A DNA stretch of 7,954 nucleotides, from assembly GCA_937893635.1 (NCBI GenBank), contig CALBGF010000265.1:1-7954 (forward strand), in the 5' to 3' direction. This DNA is from an uncultured Mollicutes bacterium (GTDB lineage: Bacteria; Bacillota_I; Bacilli_A; RFN20; CAG-826). Within the stretch, counting starts at the first letter, position 1; each line of letters opens with the position of its first letter. The translations under genes and the position numbers were made by a program. Below are positions 1 through 6,427 of this stretch, one piece after another. The notes beneath the pieces were generated by a model that saw nothing but the letters and a program-made list of their open reading frames with translations, ran no database searches and was not told the DNA's origin.

Positions 1-4
1 AATT

Positions 5-2614
5 ATGAAAAAAATGAGTGCAAATGAAATCAGAAATACTTGGTTAAATTTCTGGAAGAGCAAAGGACATTATATTGAACCTAGTGCTTCTTTAATACCA
101 AATAACGATCCAACTTTACTTTGGATTAATGCTGGTGTAGCGGCTTTGAAAAAATACTTTGATGGAACAGAAATCCCAACAAATAGACGTATTACTAATG
201 CCCAAAAATCATTACGTACTAATGATATTGAAAATGTTGGTATGACTGCTCGTCACCATACATTCTTTGAAATGCTTGGTAACTTCTCAATTGGTGATTA
301 TTTCCGTAATGAAGTAATACCTTGGGCGGTTGAATTATTAACAAGTGATAAATATTTTGGTATTGATAAAGAAAAACTTTATATTACTTATCACCCAGAT
401 GATAAAGCAAGTAAAGAATTATGGATGAAAAATGGTATTAGTGAAGACCATTTAATTCCTTTAGAAGATAACTTCTGGTGTATTGGTGAAGGACCATGTG
501 GACCAGATACCGAAATATTCTTTGATCGTGGCGAAAAATATGATCCAAATCATTTAGGATTAAGATTATTAAAAGAAGATATTGAAAATGATCGTTATAT
601 TGAAATTTGGAATATTGTTTTCTCGCAATATAATGCCGTAACTGGTGTAGACCGTAAAGATTATAAAGAATTACCAAATAAAAATATTGATACTGGTGCT
701 GGTTTAGAGCGTTTAGCGTGTATTATGCAAGATACAGAAACAAACTTTGAAACTGACTTATTCATGCCAATTATCAAAGCAACTGAAAAACTTGCTAAAT
801 ATCCTTATGACGATGAACATAAGATGGCGTACCGTGTTATCGCTGATCATATTAGAACTTGTACATTCGCTCTTTCTGATGGAGCAACTTTCTCAAATGA
901 AGGAAGAGGCTATGTTTTAAGAAGAATTTTACGTCGTGCAGTAAGATTTGGTCGTAAATTAGGAATTGATAAACCATTTATGTATCACCTTGTTAAAGTA
1001 TGTGCGGATAATATGAAAGATTTCTATCCATACTTAGAAGAAAAAGTTGATTATGTTTCTAAAATTGTTAAAGCCGAAGAAGAAAAATTCTTATCTACTT
1101 TAAATAGCGGTGAAGCTTTACTTCGTAAAATGATTGAAGGAAAAGATGTTCTTAGCGGTGAAGATGCCTTTAAGTTATATGATACTTATGGTTTCCCAGT
1201 CGAATTAACAAAAGAAATTTGTTTAGAAGCAAATGTTAAAGTAGATGAAGAAGGATTTAAAGTAGAAATGCAAAAACAAAAAGAACGTGCAAGAAACGCT
1301 CGTGGTAATTTGCAAAGTATGAATAAACAAGCTAAAGATTTATTAGAATTTGAAGCACCTTCAACATTCTTATATGATGAGACTACATGTAAAGCAAAAG
1401 TTGTAGGATTATTTGTTAATGGCGAAAAAGTTGATGAAATTAAAGAAAGTGGCGAAGTAGTATTTGATCAAACTTCTTTCTATGCAGAAATGGGTGGACA
1501 AGTTAGTGATACTGGTGTTATTGCTAATGATAATACTTCTATGCGTGTGGAAAATGTCTTTAAAGCACCACGTGGACAACACTTACATCATGTTACTTTA
1601 GACTTTGGAAGTGTTAAATTAGGTGATGAATTTACTTTAACAATTGATGAAGTGAAAAGACATAAAATCATGGCTAATCACTCAGCATCCCACTTACTTC
1701 AAGCTGCTTTAGTAAAAGTATTAGGAAGCCACGTTCACCAAGAAGGTAGCTTTGTTAATGATGAATATGCGCGTTTTGACTTCTCACATTTTGCTAAAGT
1801 TAGTGATAGTGAATTAAATGAAATTGAAAAGACCGTTAATGAAATGATAAGTGCTTCTATTGAAGAAGAAACAAAAGTTTTACCAATTGAAGAAGCTAAA
1901 AAATTAAATGCGACAGCTTTATTTAATGAAAAATATGGTGATGTTGTTCGTGTCGTTTGCTTTGGTGATGTGTCTAAAGAATTCTGTGGTGGTACACACG
2001 TTAAAAACACTAAAGATATTGGTGTATTCGCAATTGAATTTGAAGAAGCCATTGCTTCAGGTATTAGAAGAATTCAACTTCGCACTGGATTTGAAGCTTA
2101 TCGTTTATTAAAACAAAAAGAATTAATGCTATTAGAACAAAAAGCATTATTAAACGCTAATTCAATCAATGAAAATAACTTACGTTTAAAATCTTTAATT
2201 AAAGAAAAAGAAGACTTAAGAAATCAAGTGAAAGTTCTTGAAGAAAAGCAAGCTTTATTAATGTCTAAATCTTTAATAGAAGAATTTGGAGTATTTAACG
2301 GACACCACTTATTAGTTAGGTATTTACCTAATACTAATCGTGCTTCATTAATTAAAATTATTGATGAACTTAAAACTAAATTTGATGATGGCATTATTGT
2401 TTTAATTGGTGAAGAAAATGGTAATTATCCAGTTACTTGTGCTTTAACTAAAGAAGCAATCGCTTCTGGACTTAAAGCTGGTGTCATTGTAAAAAGCGTT
2501 GCTAACTTACTTTTAGGATCTGGTGGAGGAAGACCAGATTTAGCAACAGGTGCTGGTAAAGACTTATCTAAATTAAATGAAGTTAATGATTTAGTTAAAA
2601 AACTCATTGATTAA
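5..2614 (+). CDS. alaS: Alanyl-tRNA synthetase (AlaRS)
   Basis: This cytoplasmic class II synthetase charges tRNA-Ala with alanine and clears mischarged Ser/Gly-tRNA-Ala. At 869 aa it is full length for a bacterial AlaRS. The catalytic core is N-terminal, with the class II motif 2 region at about residues 83-100 (ARHHTFFEMLGNFSIGDYF). The editing domain carries the four zinc-ligand pattern H559-x3-H563 and C661-GGT-H665, so editing looks intact. A lysine/glutamate-rich helical stretch at about 700-755 leads to the C-Ala domain, whose Gly-rich GSGGGRPDLATGAG motif lies near 838-852. The ATG at 5 is preferred over the one at 14 because MKKMSANEIR aligns from memory with the Bacillus start MKHLTSAEVR. 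The upstream region, where a T-box leader might be, is outside the window. It is followed 33 nt later by ruvX with no terminator, so the two are probably co-transcribed. Confidence 0.98.
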   Translation: MKKMSANEIRNTWLNFWKSKGHYIEPSASLIPNNDPTLLWINAGVAALKKYFDGTEIPTNRRITNAQKSLRTNDIENVGMTARHHTFFEMLGNFSIGDYFRNEVIPWAVELLTSDKYFGIDKEKLYITYHPDDKASKELWMKNGISEDHLIPLEDNFWCIGEGPCGPDTEIFFDRGEKYDPNHLGLRLLKEDIENDRYIEIWNIVFSQYNAVTGVDRKDYKELPNKNIDTGAGLERLACIMQDTETNFETDLFMPIIKATEKLAKYPYDDEHKMAYRVIADHIRTCTFALSDGATFSNEGRGYVLRRILRRAVRFGRKLGIDKPFMYHLVKVCADNMKDFYPYLEEKVDYVSKIVKAEEEKFLSTLNSGEALLRKMIEGKDVLSGEDAFKLYDTYGFPVELTKEICLEANVKVDEEGFKVEMQKQKERARNARGNLQSMNKQAKDLLEFEAPSTFLYDETTCKAKVVGLFVNGEKVDEIKESGEVVFDQTSFYAEMGGQVSDTGVIANDNTSMRVENVFKAPRGQHLHHVTLDFGSVKLGDEFTLTIDEVKRHKIMANHSASHLLQAALVKVLGSHVHQEGSFVNDEYARFDFSHFAKVSDSELNEIEKTVNEMISASIEEETKVLPIEEAKKLNATALFNEKYGDVVRVVCFGDVSKEFCGGTHVKNTKDIGVFAIEFEEAIASGIRRIQLRTGFEAYRLLKQKELMLLEQKALLNANSINENNLRLKSLIKEKEDLRNQVKVLEEKQALLMSKSLIEEFGVFNGHHLLVRYLPNTNRASLIKIIDELKTKFDDGIIVLIGEENGNYPVTCALTKEAIASGLKAGVIVKSVANLLLGSGGGRPDLATGAGKDLSKLNEVNDLVKKLID

Positions 2615-2647
2615 TGAATAAAATATAAAAATAGGAAAAAAATAATT

Positions 2648-3070
2648 ATGGGAAAAGTAATAGGTTTAGATTTAGGAACAAGAACATTAGGAATTGCTAT
2701 TTCAGATTCGCTTGGTATGATTGCTTATGGAAGAGAAACACATCGCTTTGAAAATGGTAATTATAAAGAAGCCGCAACTTACGCAGTTGAGTATGCCAAA
2801 AAAGAAGGCGTAACGGAAATTGCCTTAGGCTTACCACTTCATATGAACGGAGATGTGGGAGATCATGCACAATCCGCGATGCACTTTAAAGAAGAAATGC
2901 TTGAACTTAATCCTAATTTAAAAATCGCTCTTGTTGATGAAAGAATGTCCACAATGCTTGCCACAAGAAGATTACTTGAAGCAGATTTATCAAGAAAAAA
3001 GCGTAAACAAGTTATTGATAAAATGGCCGCGGTTGTTATTCTTGAAACTTATCTAGACTCACGCCACTAA
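2648..3070 (+). CDS. ruvX: RuvX/YqgF-family putative Holliday junction resolvase
   Basis: RuvX/YqgF is an RNase H-fold nuclease family linked to Holliday junction resolution and, in some bacteria, 16S rRNA maturation. The 140-aa length is typical. The acidic active-site pattern is complete: D8 in GLDLGTRTLGIAISD, E98 in LVDERMST and D124 in IDKMAAVVIL. The GLPLHMNGD loop at 61-69 is also the family pattern. The likely ribosome binding site is AGGA at 2633-2636, with a rather long spacing of 11 nt to the ATG. The DUF1292 gene starts 9 nt after its stop, and its Shine-Dalgarno overlaps the ruvX stop codon, which argues for one operon. The exact physiological role is inferred from the family. 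Confidence 0.95.
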   Translation: MGKVIGLDLGTRTLGIAISDSLGMIAYGRETHRFENGNYKEAATYAVEYAKKEGVTEIALGLPLHMNGDVGDHAQSAMHFKEEMLELNPNLKIALVDERMSTMLATRRLLEADLSRKKRKQVIDKMAAVVILETYLDSRH

Positions 3071-3079
3071 GGAGAAAAT

Positions 3080-3334
3080 ATGGAACCAGCAGAAAATGAA
3101 ATTATTGTAGTTGATGAAGATGGAACAGAATATCCAATGGAAATTCTCATGACTTATGAAAATGATGAAAGATGTGCAAAATATGTTTTATGTTATGAAA
3201 CTGATGCACCCGATGATATATTTGCTTTCCGTTATGATGATGAACATAATTTAACTGAAGTTATTGATGATGAAGAATTAGATGAAGTTGAAGAAGTATT
3301 AAATGCTTTTCAAGATGATTCTAGTGAAGACTAA
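3080..3334 (+). CDS. DUF1292 family small acidic protein (YrzB-like)
   Basis: This is an 84-residue, strongly acidic protein with runs of Asp/Glu, especially in the C-terminal half (DDEELDEVEEVLNAF). The opening ENEIIVVDEDGTEYPMEIL followed by a short beta-rich stretch (KYVLCY, DIFAFRY) matches DUF1292 proteins, which sit next to ruvX in Firmicutes (yrzB in Bacillus). No catalytic residues, signal peptide or membrane segment are visible and the family function is unknown. Translation has a strong Shine-Dalgarno, TAAGGAG at 3068-3074, 5 nt before the ATG and overlapping the ruvX stop. It is the last gene of the alaS operon, since an intrinsic terminator follows. Confidence 0.9.
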   Translation: MEPAENEIIVVDEDGTEYPMEILMTYENDERCAKYVLCYETDAPDDIFAFRYDDEHNLTEVIDDEELDEVEEVLNAFQDDSSED

Positions 3335-3355
3335 TCACAAAATAACAATTATTGC

Positions 3356-3387
3356 AAGACTTAGTTTAACCGCTAGGTCTTTTTTTG
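3356..3387 (+). terminator. Intrinsic terminator of the alaS-ruvX-DUF1292 operon
   Basis: A 9-bp stem is formed by AAGACTTAG (3356-3364) and CTAGGTCTT (3373-3381), with one T-G wobble and an 8-nt loop. It is followed by a T tract from 3380 to about 3386. It lies 21 nt after the DUF1292 stop codon and matches a rho-independent terminator. Confidence 0.9.
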
Positions 3388-3397
3388 TAGTCTTTAA

Positions 3398-3412
3398 TGA
3401 AAATAATTTTCA
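3398..3412. promoter_or_regulatory. 15-bp palindrome resembling a Fur-family 7-1-7 box
   Basis: TGAAAAT-A-ATTTTCA is a perfect 7-1-7 palindrome. It differs from the Bacillus Fur-box consensus TGATAAT-N-ATTATCA at one symmetric position in each arm, so 12 of 14 positions agree. It lies between the alaS-operon terminator and the manA-ROK gene, about 77 nt before that gene's ATG and just upstream of a weak possible promoter (TTGTAA at 3417-3422, TAAAAA at 3440-3445). Such AT-only arms can arise by chance in DNA of this composition, so binding by a Fur/PerR-type regulator is only a hypothesis. Confidence 0.3.
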
Positions 3413-3477
3413 ATAATTGTAAGAAAATAACTTTGTAGATAAAAATCTTAATTAAATTTCATAATAGAATAAGTTTT

Positions 3478-3484
3478 GAGGTGA
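3478..3484 (+). promoter_or_regulatory. Ribosome binding site that sets the manA-ROK start
   Basis: GAGGTGA at 3478-3484 is a good Shine-Dalgarno with 5 nt to the ATG at 3490. The in-frame GTG at 3481 lies inside this site and so cannot be the start it serves. The next ATG (3499) would be 14 nt away, which is too far. Confidence 0.85.
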
Positions 3485-3489
3485 ACTTT

Positions 3490-5340
3490 ATGCCTATTAT
3501 GAAACTTATACCAGCCTTACAAGATTATTTATGGGGTGGAGATTATTTAAAACAATATCGTCAAAGTAATTTAGATAAAATCGCGGAATCATGGGAACTT
3601 TCCATGCATAAAGATGGATTAAGTAAGGTTAATATTAATGGTGAAATTAAAAATCTTAAAGATGTTATTACTAATAAGGACTTAGGAAAAAACTCGGAGC
3701 AATTTTCTAATTTTCCAGTTTTAATAAAACTTATTGACGCTAAAGATAATTTATCGGTACAAGTACATCCAAGTGATGAATACGCTCTTAAATATGAAGG
3801 AGAGTATGGAAAGACGGAGATGTGGTATGTAATTGATGCTAAAGAAGGCGCTGGATTATATGTTGGATTTAAAGAAGATGAAAATATTGATAAAGTAAGA
3901 AAGTATTTAAATGAAGGAACAATATTAGATCATTTAAACTTTTTTAAAGTAAAAAAGGGTGATGTATTTTTTATAAAATCTGGCACAATACACGCGATTG
4001 GGAAAGGCGTTACCTTAATTGAAATTCAACAAAATTCTAATTTAACATATCGTCTTTATGATTATAACCGCAAAGACAAAAATGGGAATTTAAGACCACT
4101 ACATATTGAAAAAGCACTAAATGTTATTGATTATCATAAATATAAACAAGTAAATCATGAAAAAAATTTTCTTGGTGCCTCTAAATACTTTGCAAGTTAT
4201 CAAAAAAATGCTATTATTGATAAGGAAATATTTGAACCTGATTCTTTTGTTTCGATTACATTCTTAGATGGTAAAGGAACGATTAATGGAATTAGTTATC
4301 AAAAGTTTGACTCGTTTTTTATTTCCGCAGGTGAAAAATGTTTTATAGAAGGAGTAGGAACGTATATTCTTACAAAGGTATTGAAAATGGAAAAATATGT
4401 AATAGGCGTTGATATCGGTGGAACAACTTTTAAAATCGGTATTGTTAATGAATTTGGTGAAGTATTAGCTAAAACTACTTATCCAGTTGATTTTAATCAA
4501 ACTCAAGTAGAAATGATTGAAACATTAGGACGTAAAATTTTAAAACTTATGGAAGAAAATCATGTTTCAAAAGAAAATACATTAGGAATTGGTGTTGGAT
4601 GTCCTGGATCAATTAATTCTATTGAAGGAACATGTGACTTTTCTGGTAATTTAAGATGGAATCGTCTTCCAGTTGCAAAAATCTTAGAAAGAGTATGTGG
4701 CTTAGAAACTAAAATTAGTAATGACGCAAATGTAGCGACATTAGGCGAAGTTAAATTTGGTTGTGGCAAAGGATATAAAGATGTTGTTATGATTACTCTT
4801 GGTACCGGTGTTGGTGGCGGAATCATCATTAACGGAAAATTATATGAAGGTAATGAAGGTAAAGGCGCAGAAATCGGACATAGTGTTATTCATATGAATG
4901 GTAGAAAATGCACTTGTGGACGTAAAGGTTGTTTAGAGGCTTACACTAGTGCTTCAGCATTAGTAAATGATGCTAAGAAAGTAATGCGTAAATATAAAGA
5001 TTCAATTATGTGGAAGAAATGCCAAGATAATATTGATAACTTAAATGGTAAGATTATTTTCGATAGCGCTAAAGAAGGGGACGCTGCCGCAAATAAAGTA
5101 TTAGATCAATACTTTGTATATTTAAAAGAAGTAGTATTAAATTTCTGTAATATCTTTAGACCAGAATTAATTATTATTGGTGGTGGATTAAGTGGACAAA
5201 AGGATTATTTATTAAATCGTTTAGTACCATTATTAGAAGAAGAAAATTATGGCTTCTTTAATACACCAAAAGTTGAAATTAAATGTGCGGAACTTGGTAA
5301 TGATGCCGGTATTATTGGGGCAGCATCATTAATTGATTAA
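3490..5340 (+). CDS. Fused mannose-6-phosphate isomerase / ROK-family sugar kinase
   Basis: A single 616-aa frame contains two complete enzymes. Residues 1 to about 297 are a class I (ManA-type, cupin) phosphomannose isomerase, which interconverts mannose-6-P and fructose-6-P. Its zinc-site pattern is Q91/H93 (VQVHP), E110 (KTEMW) and H168 (GTIHAIG), with R188 in the LTYRLYDYNR signature. Residues 300-616 are a ROK kinase: phosphate-binding VDIGGTT (307-313), likely catalytic D412 in NDAN, sugar-binding E461-x-G-H464, and zinc ligands H464, C474, C476 and C481 in the CTCGRKGCLE signature. ROK kinases of this type are usually glucokinases, though some accept fructose or mannose. The linker is only about two residues. 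I chose the ATG at 3490 from the GAGGTGA site. The ROK half has its own in-frame ATG at 4387 with AAAGG at 4374-4378, so a separate kinase polypeptide may also be made. Either natural fusion or a stop-codon loss could explain the frame. The gene is flanked by terminators and is probably monocistronic. Confidence 0.9.
   Translation: MPIMKLIPALQDYLWGGDYLKQYRQSNLDKIAESWELSMHKDGLSKVNINGEIKNLKDVITNKDLGKNSEQFSNFPVLIKLIDAKDNLSVQVHPSDEYALKYEGEYGKTEMWYVIDAKEGAGLYVGFKEDENIDKVRKYLNEGTILDHLNFFKVKKGDVFFIKSGTIHAIGKGVTLIEIQQNSNLTYRLYDYNRKDKNGNLRPLHIEKALNVIDYHKYKQVNHEKNFLGASKYFASYQKNAIIDKEIFEPDSFVSITFLDGKGTINGISYQKFDSFFISAGEKCFIEGVGTYILTKVLKMEKYVIGVDIGGTTFKIGIVNEFGEVLAKTTYPVDFNQTQVEMIETLGRKILKLMEENHVSKENTLGIGVGCPGSINSIEGTCDFSGNLRWNRLPVAKILERVCGLETKISNDANVATLGEVKFGCGKGYKDVVMITLGTGVGGGIIINGKLYEGNEGKGAEIGHSVIHMNGRKCTCGRKGCLEAYTSASALVNDAKKVMRKYKDSIMWKKCQDNIDNLNGKIIFDSAKEGDAAANKVLDQYFVYLKEVVLNFCNIFRPELIIIGGGLSGQKDYLLNRLVPLLEEENYGFFNTPKVEIKCAELGNDAGIIGAASLID
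4374..4389 (+). promoter_or_regulatory. Possible internal ribosome binding site and start for the ROK kinase half
   Basis: AAAGG at 4374-4378 is 8 nt before an in-frame ATG at 4387-4389, exactly where a stand-alone ROK kinase would begin (MEKYVIGVDIGGTT). This looks like the remains, or a still-working copy, of the start signal of an ancestral separate kinase gene. It does not show that internal initiation occurs. Confidence 0.4.
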
Positions 5341-5365
5341 TAATTATTAATTAAATAATATTTTT

Positions 5366-5403
5366 AAAAGTCGGAACTCTGTTGATGTTTTTCGACTTTT
5401 TTT
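5366..5403 (+). terminator. Intrinsic terminator after the manA-ROK gene
   Basis: An 11-bp stem pairs AAAAGTCGGAA (5366-5376) with TTTCGACTTTT (5390-5400), with one G-T wobble and a 13-nt loop. It runs directly into a T tract (5397-5403). It starts 25 nt after the stop codon. The A-tract on the left side could make it partly bidirectional, but nothing converges on it here. Confidence 0.88.
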
Positions 5404-5433
5404 AATTTAAGAAAAGTTAAAAAATTTATTCAG

Positions 5434-5488
5434 ATTGATTTGAATAAAATCAATTTGAATAAAAAAACAATAGATTTTTTATTGATTA
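5434..5488. repeat. Cluster of ATTGATT inverted and direct repeats upstream of the toxin-like gene
   Basis: ATTGATTT (5434-5441) is inverted as AAATCAAT (5447-5454) with a 5-nt centre. A third ATTGATT lies at 5481-5487 and can also pair with the second arm. Overlapping these, the 12-mer ATTTGAATAAAA occurs at 5438-5449 and again at 5453-5464, giving a 15-bp period. The region is nearly all A/T, so some self-similarity is expected. It could hold extra regulator sites upstream of the promoter, or nothing. Confidence 0.4.
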
Positions 5489-5522
5489 AAACTTGTAATC
5501 GACCTTTGCGTATTACAAGTTT
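5489..5522. promoter_or_regulatory. Putative operator: 11-bp inverted repeat overlapping the -35 box
   Basis: AAACTTGTAAT (5489-5499) is repeated in perfect inversion as ATTACAAGTTT (5512-5522), separated by 12 nt. The right arm ends on the first two bases of the -35 hexamer. This is the position expected for a repressor site, and the downstream gene begins with an XRE-type DNA-binding domain, so autorepression is the natural reading. No T tract follows, so it is not a terminator. Transcription should start downstream, so it is unlikely to act as an RNA hairpin. Confidence 0.7.
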
Positions 5523-5548
5523 GACAATAAGCAAAAATTCTATATAAT
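5521..5548 (+). promoter_or_regulatory. Sigma-A type promoter for the HTH-DUF3990 operon
   Basis: A perfect -35 TTGACA (5521-5526) and a perfect -10 TATAAT (5543-5548) are separated by 16 bp. This is the best promoter match I see in the window. Transcription would begin near 5555, giving a leader of only about 20 nt before the start codon. Confidence 0.85.
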
Positions 5549-5561
5549 ATTAGTGAAAGCT

Positions 5562-5568
5562 AGGTGAT
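5562..5568 (+). promoter_or_regulatory. Ribosome binding site that sets the HTH-DUF3990 start
   Basis: AGGTGAT at 5562-5568 sits 7 nt before the ATG at 5576. The upstream in-frame starts (GTG 5564, ATG 5567, ATG 5570) overlap or directly abut this site and would have no Shine-Dalgarno of their own. Confidence 0.75.
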
Positions 5569-5575
5569 GATGGGT

Positions 5576-6427
5576 ATGCATATAAGTAATGAATTAAAAG
5601 TTATTAGAGAAGTATTATCATTGACACAAGAAGATTTAGCATCAATTATTGGCGTTTCTTCCGATAGCGTTTATAGATGGGAAAACGAGAAAAAAGAAAT
5701 TGAAGATAATAATATTGAATTGATTTATAATTTTGCTTATAGCAAAGGGATTTTTATAAATAAAATATATGAGCAAATAATGTATGAAGATTGTGAAAAA
5801 AGTGGCTTAAAACTTTTATTCCATGGAGCTAAAAATATTATTAATATGCCAGTTGATTTGCAATATTCTAAAGAGAATAATGACTTTGGCAAAGGATTTT
5901 ATTTAGGAGAAAACTTTGAGCAAGCATCTACCTATATTGCCAATACAACATCAAAATATGTTTATGCTTTTTCTTTAGATAGTAGTGATTTAAAAATTGT
6001 AAAATTTAATGTGAATACAGAATGGATGTTAGCAATTGCCTATTATCGTGGTTGGATTATAGAGTACAAAGATAATAATTTTATCAAAAAAATTATTAAA
6101 AAAATAGAAGATGCAGATGTAATTATTGCCCCAATTGCCGATAATAGAATGTTTGATTTGATTTCTGAATTTGTTGATGGTAGCATAACAAATGAGCAAT
6201 GTGAGCATGCACTTGCGGCTACAAATTTAGGCTCACAATATGTAATAAAAACAACTAAAGCAATTAATAATTTAAAATTTATTAAAATTTGTTTTTTATC
6301 AAATAATGAAAAAGAAGAGTATAAAAACAAGCGATTAGCTAACAATAATAGTAATTTAAACAAAGTAAAAGTTGCAAGAATAGAGTATCGTGGAAAGGGT
6401 CAATATATTGACGAATTTTTAAAATGA
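5576..6427 (+). CDS. XRE-type HTH fused to a DUF3990 ADP-ribosyltransferase-like domain; probable toxin and autoregulator
   Basis: The protein has 283 aa from the chosen ATG. Residues 1 to about 65 form a helix-turn-helix of the XRE/Cro type (LTQEDLASIIGVSSDSVYRW at 16-35). Residues about 80-237 match DUF3990 as I know the family: LFHGA with H83, DFGKGFYLG with Y109, an EW-x-R stretch at 149-158, IIAPIADNRMFDLI at 183-196 and the GSQYVIKT segment with Q221. DUF3990 is regarded as ADP-ribosyltransferase-like, so H83, Y109 and perhaps Q221 are candidate NAD-site residues; that assignment is inference. The tail (237-283) is basic and ends KVARIEYRGKGQYIDEFLK. The HTH on the toxin-like partner suggests that it binds the inverted repeat at its own promoter. 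Its stop overlaps the start of the next gene (ATGA at 6424-6427), as in coupled toxin-antitoxin pairs. The target is unknown. No signal peptide or membrane segment is visible, so it should be cytoplasmic. Confidence 0.8.
   Translation: MHISNELKVIREVLSLTQEDLASIIGVSSDSVYRWENEKKEIEDNNIELIYNFAYSKGIFINKIYEQIMYEDCEKSGLKLLFHGAKNIINMPVDLQYSKENNDFGKGFYLGENFEQASTYIANTTSKYVYAFSLDSSDLKIVKFNVNTEWMLAIAYYRGWIIEYKDNNFIKKIIKKIEDADVIIAPIADNRMFDLISEFVDGSITNEQCEHALAATNLGSQYVIKTTKAINNLKFIKICFLSNNEKEEYKNKRLANNNSNLNKVKVARIEYRGKGQYIDEFLK

Noticed and set aside
1735..2052. Antisense open frame within alaS, along with similar ones at 438-677, 2425-2607, 4560-4829, 6043-6363 and 7647-7889
   Set aside because: All lie opposite well-supported genes and show low-complexity or unrecognisable translations without start signals. 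They are by-products of the coding strand's codon pattern.
1908..2111. Second sense-strand frame inside the alaS editing domain
   Set aside because: It overlaps the conserved zinc motif of AlaRS in another frame and has no ribosome binding site.
3417..3445. Promoter TTGTAA-N17-TAAAAA for the isomerase-kinase gene
   Set aside because: Both hexamers are weak matches in AT-rich DNA, so I mention it only in the palindrome entry and not as a promoter.
3481..3489. GTG at 3481 as the start of the isomerase-kinase gene
   Set aside because: It lies inside the GAGGTGA ribosome binding site; the ATG at 3490 has correct spacing.
5564..5575. GTG 5564 and ATG 5567/5570 as starts of the HTH-DUF3990 gene
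   Set aside because: They overlap or abut the AGGTGAT site and have no ribosome binding site of their own; HTH homology begins after the ATG at 5576.
6425..6427. TGA read as tryptophan (mycoplasma-type code)
   Set aside because: Trp is encoded by TGG throughout, no gene here contains an in-frame TGA, and reading through this TGA would add only a couple of residues.
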